Shown: piece after piece, positions 22,137 to 34,400 of the stretch
Layout: each line of letters opens with the position of its first letter
Numbering within the stretch: the stretch's first letter is position 1
Assembly (NCBI GenBank): GCA_026214975.1
Contig: CM047810.1
Location: 35,265,318-35,329,317 of the forward strand
Reading direction: 5' to 3'
DNA length: 64,000 nucleotides
Source of the DNA: Gentiana macrophylla
Taxonomy: Eukaryota; Streptophyta; Magnoliopsida; Gentianales; Gentianaceae
The notes under the pieces: model-generated
The model's database searches: none
Seen by the model: only the letters and a program-made list of their open reading frames with translations
What the model was told of the DNA's origin: nothing
Translations under genes and position numbers: made by a program

Positions 22137-22895
22137 ATGTCGATGAGAACGTGAAAATCGATAAATTTATAGGAAGGAACAGCTTTTGGTCTGTGGCAAA
22201 TCAAGATCGTGCCTTTGTTGAAACAAAGCAGGTTTGTGGAATCTTTATCCGACAAACCAAATACAAGTGCGGCAGATTATGCCGGTCAAGGAAGAGAAAG
22301 CACATTCAACCATCATGTTGTGCTTATCGATGATGTTATCACCGAGGTTGCCGAGGAAGACACCGCAGCCTAAGTTGTGGAAAAAGCTTGAAAGCTTGTA
22401 TATGACCAAGTCAGCGACCAACAAATTGTTGTTGAAACAGAGGTTGTTCACTTTGAAGATGCATGAAGGGAGTCCACCGAGGAACATCTTGACTTCAAAT
22501 GAACACAATATTACTTGATTTAAGGAATATTGATGTTAAAATTGAAGATGAAGATGCAGCCCTAATCTGTTGGTGTCATTACGGCATCATATGAAAACTT
22601 TGTGCGATCTTTCATAGTTGGGAAGGATACAGAGAGCTTTGGAGGATGTGAGGTCCGCTTTTACATGCCGTGAGAGCCGAGACACAAGGCTCTTTGGGAC
22701 AGACAAATCAAGCCTTTGGGCTAGTAGCTAGCAACAATAGTGGAAAAGGATATGGACGAAGAAGAAAAAAGAAGTCGTGGTCCAAAGGTCCTAAGTCTAC
22801 CGATGTCTCAGAATCAGAAGGAGCAGGGGACATTGGAAGTCCAATTGTCCAAGGAAGAAGAAACAAAGAAGAAGGCAGTTCGCACACGTAGCCTT
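22137..22895 (+). pseudogene. Copia C gag
   Basis: The frame begins around 22137 (ATGTCGATGAGAACG). Blocks in changing frames are KIDKFIGRNSFWS (22154-22192), then KLWKKLESLYMTKSATNKLL and KQRLFTLKMHEG (about 22380-22470), the conserved copia gag core. VRAETQGSL follows near 22670. A basic RRRKKKSW stretch precedes a degraded zinc-knuckle segment (about 22760-22880). At least four frameshifts are present. Confidence 0.8.
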
Positions 22896-23630
22896 GGCTC
22901 TTGAGCAATCTGATGAGGATCTGGTTCTAGTTGCGGGGGATTCTACACACCACAATGATGTGTGGATACTTGATTCTGAGCATCCTACCATATTTGTCCA
23001 AACAGAGTGGTTTTCTACTTATGAGCGAGATAGATGGTGGTCAAATCTATATGGCCAACAAAGAAGGTTTGCAAAGTTGTGGGAATTGGCTCAAGAAAGT
23101 TAAGGACAGAGAGGATGGTAAATTTTGTACAATCAAGGATGTAAGACATGTTCCACAGATGACCAAGAATTTGGTATCTCTCGATCTCTCACTGGATGTT
23201 AAGGGTTCAATTTCAAGGGTGAAGGTGGGCAAATTGAATGTCTTTAAAGATTCGATTGTAGTCCTCAAAGGCATCAAGAGGGAACCTTGTATATATTACA
23301 AGGATCTCATCAGATCCAGCACCTGCTTGATGTTGCATCCTCGCTAGCTTCACTGATCTCAATGAGACTCACCGTGTACATGAGACTAGTCACATGGGTG
23401 AAAGGGGTATGCAGTTCTTTCTTCAAGGTTTTCTTGGGGGATATAAGCTCAAGAATCTGGACTTTTGTGAACATTGTGTGTTTGGGAAGTTGCATAGAAG
23501 TAAATTCTCAGCAGGGTTGCACAATACAAAGGCATCACTTGATTATATCCATTCAGATCACCGTGGGTCCATCAAGAGTTGAGTCATTGGGTGGTCACAG
23601 AGATATTTTGTGTCATTCATAGATGACTAT
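22896..23630 (+). pseudogene. Copia C protease and start of integrase
   Basis: The frame ALEQSDEDLVLVAGD leads to DVWILDSEHP near 22960. Copia proteases normally read WILDSGAS here, so the catalytic loop is damaged. LNVFKDSIVVLKGIKR (about 23235-23280) and the HMGERGMQF pre-integrase block (about 23393) follow, with zinc ligands in CEHCVFGK (about 23468-23491). The integrase core opens at SLDYIHSDHRGS (first Asp, about 23545) and is cut at 23630 within an FIDDY segment by the solo Athila LTR. Confidence 0.8.
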
Positions 23631-25227
23631 TGTCCCGGATTTTATCAATACAAAACAACAAGTAATAAACCGGTTAACCTCAAGTATAAGGATCGTAGTA
23701 TGGAGGCTAATGCCGGGTCGATCCTACGGGGAACTGACGAATGTGAGTCCTAGTTTTTGCTTTAAGCTAACTATGTCACGAATCTAACCTAAACAAATAT
23801 GCAGAAAAAGTAACTAGACAGAGGATTGCTCCAATGCTAGGCAAGATTGAAAGCGATAAAAACTAAACTAAAGTGCGGAAAAGTAAACTAAAGCTAAACA
23901 ATTCAAGTTTTAAGGATTAAATCAAATTATAACAAACGAACAAGCAATTGATCCACCTATCCTATCAACGTTTGATACTAATTCGGATTATTTCGTGATC
24001 TCTACTCAAATTGTGATTCACCTATCTAAGGCATGAACACCTACTTTAGAGACAAGTTCGCTTTCTAATCTTCGATCTTTCGATTAAAGATTAAGTCTTT
24101 CTAACCTAGGCGTGAAATCTTTCAATTTCTAACCTAGAGATTCAACCTAATAACTTTACGTTGTGATTAGATTAAAAGTCTAAACTTTTATCATGGTGTT
24201 CTAATGTTAACGTGACTTTCATCAAGCAAACAATAAACAAAAACACGGATCTTCGATATAGCATACAATCAACATATAAAAACATGATAAAAGTAACAAC
24301 TTTAATAGATACTCACAAAATAATCACGAACTAGAGATCAAATCTGTTGAAACGGACGGCTTCACAACGCTTGTTCAAGGAGGATTTAGCCTCCTAGCAT
24401 CCTTATGCAAACTCGAATTGATGGAATAAAGAACATAAATCTAACTATCTAATCTAGATGTTTTATTGCATAAAACCGGAAAATAACGGAGTAAAACGCA
24501 GCCAAAGCTGCTCCCCTAGGGTTTAGGGATCGAATTGTATGTTTAGGGTTTGGTGAAACGCGCTATTTATAGATTTTTAGGTCGGTTTCACTGAGTCGGT
24601 GCCGTGGGCGCCCGTCCCACTATCTTGGACGCTCGTCCAGCCTCTCTATGAACGGAGAATGAACGCTCGCTCGTAACGCGTCTGAACTCTCTCGAATGTA
24701 AAATACGATTACGGACGCCAGCTTCACTTTTATGGACGCCCGTCCACTACTCAGCTCCAGTATTTTGCTCATAACTTCACTTCTAGGGCTCCGAATGAGG
24801 TGATTCAACATGCGTTGGAAAGCTATTTCAATCCTCTACAACTTTCATCAAGACAACTTTCCTGAAAGTGCCTACGAGTGTGGACAAAATCCCCATGAAG
24901 TGCCTGGTTCCGGTTTCTTGATCATTATCTCTTCCTTCTTCAATCTTTATCTTGATTTAGCTCGAATTATATCAACATTTGATCATCAATTTAGCCTCCA
25001 ACATGTATCTACATCACATTAAGACATCGCAAAAAACGTAACACAATCCAAATACTCATAAAACCATAATCAAAACACGCACACAACCTCATTTTGCGAA
25101 TAAACTAATTAAAAACTCACTTGCTTAATAAATCATTTAAAACCACATTTCCTATGCAAATTATACAAATACGGAGGAAATCATTATCAAATATAATGTT
25201 AAAAACCGTACAAAATCACCCTTAACA
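23631..25227 (-). repeat. Solo Athila LTR with TSD ACTAT
   Basis: A 1597-bp unit on the minus strand begins TGTTAAGGGTGATTTTGTAC (25227) and ends ATCCGGGACA (23631). ACTAT lies on both sides (23626-23630, 25228-25232). It is a relative of, but not the same subfamily as, the LTR at 12725-14305. GGACG-type palindromes lie at 24605-24745, and TATA-like CTATAAATAG is at 24563-24572 on the minus strand, the same order as in the other Athila LTRs. It interrupts the copia C integrase. Only one LTR is present, as after LTR-LTR recombination. Confidence 0.9.
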
Positions 25228-25232
25228 ACTAT

Positions 25233-25850
25233 TCAAGGATGACTTGGGTGGTGATGATGAAGAACAAAAGTGATGCATTCAATAACTTCAAGCGTTGGAA
25301 GGCCCTAGTGGAGAATCGCTTAGGCAAGAAAATCAAGAAGCTTCGTGCTGAGATAATGGTCTGAATTACCGGACGGATTTTGATTCATTTTGTGCAAATG
25401 AGGTATTTCCGACATCATAATCGTAAGGAATACACCTCAGCAGAATGGTGTAGCCGAAAGGATGAATCAAACTCTACCGAGAGGGCAAGATGTATGCTTT
25501 CTCAAGTTGGTTTATCAAGGAGATTTTGGGCGAGGTCATTAAAGACATCTTGCTACTTAATCAACAGGAGCCCTCACACAGAATCAATCTCAAGACACCA
25601 TTTGAGATGTGGTCAGCAAGCCCTTGACTACTCGCCTAAGGGTTTTGGAAGTACAACTTACTATCATGTTAGTGAAGGGAAGTTGGAGCCAAGAGCCAAG
25701 AAGGGAGTGTTTGTGGGGTATGGTGATGGAGTGAAAGGATATAGGATTTGGTCATCAAGAGTCCGAGTAATCCTCAGCAGGACGTTGTGTTTGATGAAAA
25801 TTCTATGTTAAACTCTCGGTGGGGAGGTCTCACTGAGTCCAAAACCGATC
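25233..25850 (+). pseudogene. Copia C integrase, second part
   Basis: It resumes after the solo LTR with TWVVMMKNKSDAFNNFKRWK (25240-25300). The Asp region (LRAD followed by NGL) is shifted near 25345. The best frame, 25380-25811, holds the C-terminal integrase blocks SRRFWARSLKTSCYLINRSP, YYHVSEGKLEPRAKKG and VFVGYGDGVKGYRIW, all typical of copia. The frame ends near 25811 by a stop. The Glu segment near 25440 is frameshifted. Confidence 0.85.
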
Positions 25851-25989
25851 TTTGAATCGATAGTGTTGAGAAACAGGTGGAGCTTCAGGTGGAGTCTCTC
25901 GATATGCAACAATCGGTGGATCCAAATCAACACTATACCGATCCGGATAATGAACCGCAGACCGATTCAGTTCACTGCTTTGAGACCTC

Positions 25990-27639
25990 GTGAGGCGTCA
26001 TACAAACATTGATCAAGAGAGTCTAATCGCCAAAGAGCCTAGAAGATCTAATGTTGGGATACCTCCAAGAGATATGGATATGATGATTTGGTGGATATGC
26101 ACTCCAAGTTGTTTGAAGAAGTAGGGTTCTTTGAACTACTTACAGGGAAGCAAAGACATGTATGTAGCATCTCGCTGGCATGCACCATGGGAGATGAAAT
26201 GGAGTCATTATTGAAGAATCGACTTGGGAATTGGTCAAACAACCCTCTTGACAAGGAGTTGTGACTTGTAAATGGATTTTAAAGAAAAATGAAGGAATAA
26301 CAAAGGCGTATGGGTCGTATATAAGGCACGTTTGGTTGCAAGAGGATTCACCAAAAGGAAGGGTTGACTTTGATGAAATTTTTTCACCAAAGGTCGAGAC
26401 ACACTTCAATCGAGGTGTTACTAGCAATGGTGGCACAAAGAGATCTCGAACTTGAGCAATTAGATGTGAAAACTGCTTTTACATGGTGAGGTGGATAAGA
26501 GATATACATGACACGGCTTTGAGGGTTTTCAAGTTCCTGGAAAGGAAAATTATGTTTGCAAGTTGAAGAAATCTTTGTATGGTTTGAAGCAAGCTCCAAG
26601 GCAAGTGGTATAAAAGGTTTGATGATTTCATTCTTCAAAGGTTACAACAAGTCCATATGATCATTGTGTTTACTACATCTGTTTGAAGATGGATCATATA
26701 TCTATCTTGTCTGTATGTGGATGACATGTTGATAGTCTGCAAACAAGAAAGTCTCGATGTTCAAAATCAAGAACCTTCTTAGTCTTGAATTTGAAATGAA
26801 GGATTTGGGTGCAACCAAGAAAATCTTGGGGATGGAGATCTCGGAGAGATAGAAGTCGAAAGAAATTGTTCTTGTCTCAAAGAGGTTAGTTATGTGCGAA
26901 GAAGATATTGGCCAAGTTTGGGATGTCTCACAAAAACCAATAGATACTCTATGGCATCAAATGTTCATTTGTCTGCATTTATGCTTCACAATCACCAAGA
27001 GAAGGAGTATATGTCAAAGTTCCCTATGCTAGTGCGGTTAGCGATCGATGTATGCCATGGTTTGCACTAGGCCTCGATCTCGCTCAGCAAATGGTGTTGT
27101 CGCAGGTTTATGGCTCACCTGAAAGGAACACTGGAAAGTCATTAAAGGATATTCAGTACACGAGAGGTAGTGCAATGATGTTGGTCTCATTTATGGAGGT
27201 GATATCGGTCCAGTCACAAAGTTACTTGTGATGCCGATTATCTGCAGTGATGTTGATGATAGAAAATCAATGATCGGTTATGTGTTTACATTGGGAAATG
27301 CAAAGTGGTCACCGAAAGCTACTCTTGAGGCTCTGATGAGCCTTATCAACTCTCAAGCGAGAATACATGGCTCTTATCTTGAAGCAAATAAGGAGGGTAT
27401 CTCGGTTGAAGGGGCTAGTCGGTGATTTGGGGTTGCATCGATCAGCCGATATATATTGTGACGATCTAAGTGCAATATGTTTAGCCAAGGATCAGGTTCA
27501 TCATGAGAGAACCAAGCATATTGATGTCAGGTATCATTTCTTGAGGAATGAGAAGAGGGTTGTGGTGAAGAAGATTGGCACAAAGGAGAATCCTGCTGAT
27601 ATGTTCACTAAACCAGTTCAGCAGAGTAAGTTTTGTTAG
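25990..27639 (+). pseudogene. Copia C reverse transcriptase and RNase H
   Basis: The frame changes about every 100 bp. Visible blocks are RLVARGFTKREG-like sequence near 26320-26370, the LEQLDVKTAF box near 26450-26480, and the catalytic YVDDM at 26714-26728. KDLGATKKILGMEI (about 26800-26845) and the DADY/DRKS region (about 27230-27265) follow. RNase H ends in an open frame with DIYCDDLSAICLAKDQVHH and RTKHIDVRYHFLRNEKR, then NPADMFTKPV just before 27639. The YVDD site is preserved but the gene is not translatable. Confidence 0.85.
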
Positions 27640-29520
27640 GTGTAGTGCCCGAAAGACAATTTGTGTAATTGTTTTTAATAATGAATGACAGAATTTATCT
27701 CAACTTATTACTTGCTTTGTGCTTGTAAAGTAATACACTACTGCAAACCCTAAGTATATCTGTATGTAACCACTTAACTCAGTGTATGGATTACACGTGA
27801 GGATTGAGTTAGTGGTGATATACTTAAATCTGTTAGTCCGTGGTGGACTTAATCGAGTTTAGGGTCTCTTGATTAAAACACCAATAATGCGCCTAACACC
27901 TTAGGGTGTGATAGTCTTATCCGGACTTGCCGGTAGAGGGTACTACGTGGGGCATTTATATATGATGGCATTCATATAGATCGGACCGATTTAATCTGAA
28001 TTTCTCGATATAATTCCGTAATCGAGGAATCTTATTAAATCATTAGATGATCATATATGGATCAACCTTAATCTGAGGTGATCACGAGTCTTTGCTTGTC
28101 CCGGGTAGTGTTTGATGTGTTAGTTACGGTTCACTTAAATAATGTGTTCCAAGCCACTTCTCATTGGCACTATCTCCGCATGAGTGAGTAGTTCGATTTT
28201 CACAGACATGGAATCCATTCCTTCCTGCGGGAAGTAGAGAGACAATCCCTTATTTGTTAGCCCCGAGAAAGTGATTGATCGGCCGAGTTCATATTTAGAC
28301 TAATTAGCTACTAGTCGATATGTGAACTAATTGATCATTAGTGGGTTGATGGTAAATAAGGATAAGATATTCTCGAGTCGGGTTCACGGAGATTTCCTCT
28401 CGTAATGGACAATCTATGGAGGTTAATCTGTATGTAGTGATTATATCAATGGACGCTTATTCACCTGTATGGGTTGAGTATAAGTATACATCTATAATCG
28501 GTAGAGTTCAGTTTCGGGTTTATGGTGGCGTAATCCCGGAATTAATAATTAATGTACTTATTCTGTTCGATGAATAATTAATTATTGGAGCTACTGGTTA
28601 TAGGTCCATGGTCCCCGATGTGGCTTCGTAATTGGACTAATAATCTTGTTATTTGGGCCTCAGTGATAATTAATTGGTTGGGCTAATTAATTGATATGCA
28701 TGGATATTATTTAGTTGGGCTAAATAATATAATACACATAAAAGACATTTTATGTGGGCTTTTTTGACCCAATATGTGGCGCCATTAATGTCCTAATAAT
28801 TAGAGAGAAATTAGTTTTCTTGGATAATTATTTAACATGTGATTTATCTTTTATTTGTTAAATGATAATTCATGGAATAATAGATAATAATATGATTTAT
28901 CTTAATTTGTTTGGGATAATCATTTTATTTATCTTTTATTTGGAAAAGGATTAATGTGATAATTATCACTTAATTATTTAATCCTTGGAGGACATTGATT
29001 ACTCTCCTATATAAAGAGAGTTCTCCCAAGTCTAATGAAAAAGGTACTATTCACGCTCACTATTCACCGAGAGAAATTGGCCAAAAATTTCGGCCTCTAT
29101 TCTGGGGGTTCGAGTTGGAAAAATCTTCGGATTTTTCTCTCGTTTGCATATCAAGGAGGCTCGTGTATCAAGAAGGGTGTCCACCAACCGCCGCTTGGAG
29201 AACACATCGGAAGATCAAGGCTTCTCTTCCCTATATTGGTAACATGATCTTAACCCCTTGTAGTACTTAAGTCCTTTAATTATGAATTGTGTCATATAAA
29301 TCGTGATCCATCCATTTGCGCATAGATCTAACTCGTTTAGATCTAAGAACCTCGTGATCCTTCAAGTTCCAAATTTTGCCCGGACTTACCGAATATTCAA
29401 AGCTTATAATCGATTCTCGAAACTCTACTAAGGCGGATCGGTGGAGTGGATCTTTGTGGAGATAGTCCGGTACAAGTACATCCGGCATTGACGAATGCAT
29501 CCGGTACAAGTACATCCGGT
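27634..29520 (+). repeat. LTR-like insertion at the 3' end of copia C
   Basis: Copia C's RNase H tail is followed by TGTTAGGTGTAGTGCCCG, a start typical of long copia LTRs. TATA region CTCCTATATAAAGAGAG is at about 29003-29019. Copia C sequence (TGCTTGACTTC) resumes near 29530. There is no coding content. Length (about 1.9 kb) and TATA position fit a solo LTR. I could not read a clean TSD, and the right end contains a short repeat of GGTACAAGTACATCCGG (29468-29518 region). Confidence 0.55.
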
Positions 29521-29567
29521 TATGCAATCTGCTTGACTTCGGTGAGAGTTGAAGTCAAGGTGAGATT

Positions 29568-30108
29568 TGTCAAGAAAGTGACTTAAACTCTACATCCGGT
29601 GGAACCAATCAAGACTCACCGTGTGTGATGGACAAATGAGAAGTGTATTCAATTACGTACATCGGTAGGGTGTGAGTCTCATCGAGCTTCAAGGAGTAGC
29701 CAAAGGGGTAACTATCAAACAGGTGATAGGTCACGAGTACCGAATACTGCAGGTCCCACATCCGATAATTACATGTGATGTGACAAATATATCAAGGTGT
29801 CATTAAAAGGAGGACACGTGTAGGGGTATTTATGGTGCATCGATAAAGATTCCTTGCGGCTAGGGTTTAGGGATTTGTACCTATAAATACAGTTGTTGTT
29901 ACATTGTTTTCTGCGTGTTGAAATCTGTAAATTTCAGTGCATAATAAAATATCTCTTTTCTGCCCGTGGTTTTTTACCTCTCCCACCGAGGGGTTTTCCA
30001 CGTTAAACTGTGTTTCTTCTTGTTTCTATTTTCTCCTTTGATTGTTTATGTTTGATTGCTTCGCTTTACGCTTTCTTGCATCCGGTTATCTCCATCAGTT
30101 TTATAACA
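29568..30108 (+). repeat. 3' LTR of copia C
   Basis: It starts TGTCAAGAAAGTGACTT after AAGTCAAGGTGAGATT and ends TATAACA, followed by TSD ATATA. Confidence 0.9.
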
Positions 30109-30283
30109 ATATAAGTGGGAGAGTTTCATAGAAGAACAAGCCCTAAGGGGCAAGAGAATTTTGTGAATGAGGGAGGATTTAGATGCTTGCAGTGAGGTCA
30201 CTCTGGTTGCGGATTGCCCGGGTTTGATTTTCGCGTCGGCTCAGAATCCTACTGGGTCGGGCTGGGTCATTCGGTTTTCAACA

Positions 30284-31129
30284 TGTGGTATCAGAGCGTA
30301 TATTGGCCCAACTCGACTCGAAATTCAAAGTGTGTATTCTAAATCACATGAAGAGTGGGATTTAAATCTTAGATCTAGTTTATGTGATAAATGATTTGAT
30401 CCTTCATGTTGTTAGCTTAGATCTTGTGGTTGAATGTTTTAATGAGATGAATATGTTATGGACTGGTGAATTCCCCCTTAAAATGGTTTGTAATCTTGAT
30501 AAATGTTATTAGATTCGTTTTTTTTTTGGGTATTTTATGTCTATAGAAAAGCAATGCAATGACATAGATTCGACATTTTTGTTGTTTATGTGTTTCTGGA
30601 GTTTTGGTGGCCGGCTGCAATGGTGGTGGTGCACGCGGCGGCGAGAGTTGCAGTGGGAGAATCCATATGCAGTTTGACGGAGAACCAGAAGGGCTAAAAT
30701 GCCCCGCCTCGGCGAGGGCAAACCCTGATGTGGCATAGCTCCTGGTAGGACTCGTAGCAGTCTATGTCTAGTGGGGTCCAGCGACAGTGTTCAAGAATAT
30801 TCCAAGATTTTCAAGTTTGTTCCAGAAGAATGCAGAAGGTTGTAATTTGATTATTCATTTTGTAATTGTTAGATAGGGGCACCAATCCCGTCGATCTCAT
30901 TGTTTTTATCACGTTATAATTGTTAATATGTGTTAGATGTATGCCTAAGGTTTTATGTGATGAAATGCCATGTCATGCATATCCCATTATTTGCATTCAC
31001 ATAGATGAATAAAGTATTCATATGTGACATGAAATATATTAATTTAAAGCGTTGAATTAGTTGATTGGTTATTTTATTATTTGGCCTCAAACCTCATATG
31101 TGATATGTGTATGTGTCGAATAGATTAAA
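30284..31129 (+). other. Primer site and leader of copia D
   Basis: Primer site TGGTATCAGAGC (30286-30297) matches initiator Met tRNA. About 830 bp of non-coding leader follow up to the MULE insertion; I see no gag-like frame. The last nine bases (31121-31129, TAGATTAAA) are the MULE target duplication. Confidence 0.65.
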
Positions 31130-31211
31130 GGGTTAATTACTTAAAATTATAGGTTTTTATACTTATTAGCCTCATAAGGACATAAATGAATATGTTGAAC
31201 TTATAAGGACA
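31130..31211 (+). repeat. MULE left terminal inverted repeat
   Basis: It matches the inverse of 40366-40446 with roughly 70-75 percent identity by eye. It carries ACTTATTAGCCTCATAAGGA and AACTTATAAGGACA. Confidence 0.85.
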
Positions 31212-31493
31212 TAATATATCTACATGTACCAAAATACCTCTAATCTAATAAAATAAGCTACACACACGGCATTAATGTTCTTTACCGTTTTTGTGCGCCG
31301 AAAAACTGAAGAAAAAAAAAACCGCCCACAATCACTGGAAAAAACTGCCCAAAATTGCCTTCAAGAGCAATTAAGAGGATTAAAAGCCGGATTTCAAAAT
31401 CAGGGCTTCAAAATCAAACCAAGACAACCCGCTTTCTTGAGAAAGGAATAACAATCAAGAAAATTCTCAAAAAGCATTTGAGAATCGATTAAC

Positions 31494-34400
31494 ATGGTGA
31501 GACGAAGCGGTGTGGTTAGAAAAGAGCGAAAACAAGCACGGTAGGAGAACAAAAGAAGCACCAAAGAAATCCGAGTAAGAAATCATTTCTTTGTAATTAC
31601 AATGAGAAATTTTACAAAATGAATGTATTTTGTTTAATTTCAAATTAGGTCACTTTTAGTTCGTAAATTAGTGAAATTGTAATCAAACTTCTTCGAAAAA
31701 GTGTTCCAGATCACATAAATGCATTTTTGAAGAACATTAAGTAACTGCATATTGTATAGAACAAATATTTAGTTGAAATTGATATGGTAATAGCAGATGT
31801 CACTGCAAAATCTATACCATTTTTACTTAAAATTGCAGAAATTTGTGAAGTCATTGTACAAGGTGTTCTAGATGACTAAAAACCATCTACATACATATTA
31901 AAAGAGGTGGTAGTCACTGCATTTTCATTTACATAAGTTTTGAAATGAAATCAGTACGGAATATCAAGTCACCAGTATAATTGTTATGATGTTATTAAAC
32001 CGCTCAACAAGATGCCATTAGATATCTGTGTTGTTGTGTATATAAAGTATGTGATCTTGAAGTAACTTTGTAAATCGATATATTGTTTTAAAGTAATCAA
32101 GCAGGATATCGATTACAATGTCTGTGTTGTTTGGTTTCTAAGGTCTCAAATCTTGTTGTAGAAAATAATACCATGTCACTGCACCATGTCACTGCATGGA
32201 TTTACACTAACATGTTGTTTTTATCCACAGCACAAGAAAACAGTACAGATCTACATTAAACAGCATGCATCAGATATTCAAAAGTATATGTGTTCATATC
32301 AAACCAAAGCATCATGAATTGATGGACAAAACTCCGCTTTAAACATATATTCAAGGCATTTGAAGATGACAAGGTCATTTTGGAGAAAAGAAGAACGACA
32401 TACTAGATGATCTTATAAATTCATATAATGTATCATAGCAAGCATTCAAGATTGGAAAGCATTATCACATGCCAACTAGAGTGATGTCAAGCTAATTTTT
32501 TCCATGAAGATGGCAAAAAGAAGTTGGAGACATGAGCAAGCACTCGACGGAAGAAACATCATTGAAAACAAGGCTGTTCTTTGATGTTGGAAGAATAAAA
32601 GTAAGTGCTCTGAAAGAAACAATAAAAGAGACGGTGAAGAGAAGTGACAAAACGTCAATTGAAGACACAGTCAAGCTACTATGCCTTCTACTACTTGGTA
32701 CGGTCTTCTTTGCCACCTCAGGCCAAAATATTTCTTGGTCGTATCTATACTTTGTGGACAAGCGCAAAAGATTACGTGCATACGATTAGTCCTCTCATAT
32801 ATTAAAAGAACTGCAAGATGGACTGAATCGACAATGGTCACATCCAAGATACGTCAATGGATGCACTGTCTTCCTCCTTGTAAGAACTCTATTTAATTAT
32901 TGTTGGAGCTTGAATTATATTGAAAAATGCATACTATTTAACAATACTATATTATATTGTTACAGTACTGGTTCTGTGAGCACACACAAATGATACAAGA
33001 TGTTTTCAAACAGCAAAAAAAGCAAAAAAAAAAAAAAGAGGGGACGAAGAGTATATGAAGCAGAGGAATTCCAAGGATAACAAAATGGAATTTGAAAGAC
33101 CTTCAAGGCACTCTAACAAAGAGCAAGCTACAAAAAATGGCAGAAGATGAGGTAAGTAATAAAAAAAAGATTCATAATGTAGTTAATAGCTCATACTAAA
33201 CTGATTACAATTATATGTCACTGTATTACAATATCATGTCACTGCATTACAATACAATGTCACTGCATTCCTATGGCATGCAACTCTAATGCTAAACTAA
33301 TTTAAACTTTTCCAATGCAATATCAAACAGTTCAATGCAGTAGAATTGAATCCAACAATGAATGAGCTACTCATGATACGAAATCTGGCAGCAAATAGTG
33401 AAGAATCTGATGAAGAAGATGAATCTGAAGGAGAATCTAAAGGACAATCAGAAGAAGAATCTAAAGGAGAATCAGAAGAAGAATCAAGGAGAATCGGAAG
33501 AAGATTCCGGAGAGAAGAAGAAGAATGGAATAGGATCCGAAGGAGAATCAAGAAGAATGTGAAGAAGAGTCCGAAAATGAAGAGGCATATTCTAAAAATG
33601 AGGATATGGAAGATCAATGCCACAACATGGAAGATGAAGGACAATTGGAATACAATGAAGAACATATTGGAGAGTAAGATGCAGGGGCTGAAAAGAGCAA
33701 GGAAGATAGTGAAAGCAATGTGCAACCTGTAACTGAGAAAAATGAAGCGGTTCGACAACAAAGAAATTTCATCAAACTCAAAAGAAACACAGACCGAAAT
33801 TAGGACCTCTTCCATCATTCGAACTACTTACACCATCATCACCAGATGGTCCTGACAATACAACAGCAGAGGTACAAAAAACGACTGCAATAAAATACAT
33901 AGTACTATAAATACATAAAATTTGAATTGACATTATCTAGAACACATGCAGGAAGAAGACAATGAGATGGAGAAATTGAAAGACCAAAACACCACACTAT
34001 CAAAAGCATTGGAAGATGCCAACAAAAACATTCAACAACTCAAGCAAGAAGTGGTAAGTGTGTTGTTTATATTGCAATTCACAGTACATTATTTTATGCA
34101 AATACATACCCTGATGTCACTGCATCAAGTCACTGTATCACATAAGATGACTGATGATAGTTTCATTATCCAAATTCATTAATTAACAAGAATATATTGC
34201 AGGCAAAAAGGAAAACTTCTCAAGCTAGCTTAGAGATTATGACTAAAAGAGTGGGAGAACTAGAAGCTGAAAATGCAACCCTCGAATCCAGTGTGAAAGA
34301 TTTGAAGGAAAAAGCAGCTGATATGCAAAAAAAGAATGAAAAACTAGAGGAAGAAAGTAAACAGCTCACTGATGAATTAGAGGCGAGAGTTCTGGAAAAA

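Larger units (their letters stand above)
21479..30108 (+). mobile_element. Complete copia element C (TSD ATATA)
   Basis: The 5' LTR (21479-22017, 539 bp) and 3' LTR (29568-30108, 541 bp) both start TGTCA and end TATAACA. ATATA flanks the whole at 21474-21478 and 30109-30113. Primer site TGGTATCGAGC is at 22020-22030. The interior runs gag, protease, integrase, RT, RNase H, the order typical of copia. It holds two further insertions: a solo Athila LTR (23631-25227) and an LTR-like block (about 27634-29520). The LTR pair differs by many small indels. Confidence 0.9.
18639..30283 (+). repeat. LTR of copia D, split by two insertions
   Basis: Three pieces (18639-18764, 21316-21478, 30114-30283) make one LTR of about 459 bp once the inserts are removed. 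It starts TGTTGGAACTTT and ends GGTTTTCAACA, followed two bases later by primer site TGGTATCAGAGC (30286-30297). The breakpoints are exact TSDs, GAAAC for the TRIM composite and ATATA for copia C. I could not find a convincing partner LTR; only the last ~90 bp resemble 42430-42524. Confidence 0.7.

Noticed and set aside
33297..33818. 173-residue minus-strand frame rich in Ser/Asp and Phe/Leu
   Set aside because: It is the reverse complement of the acidic repeat of the ULP-like gene.
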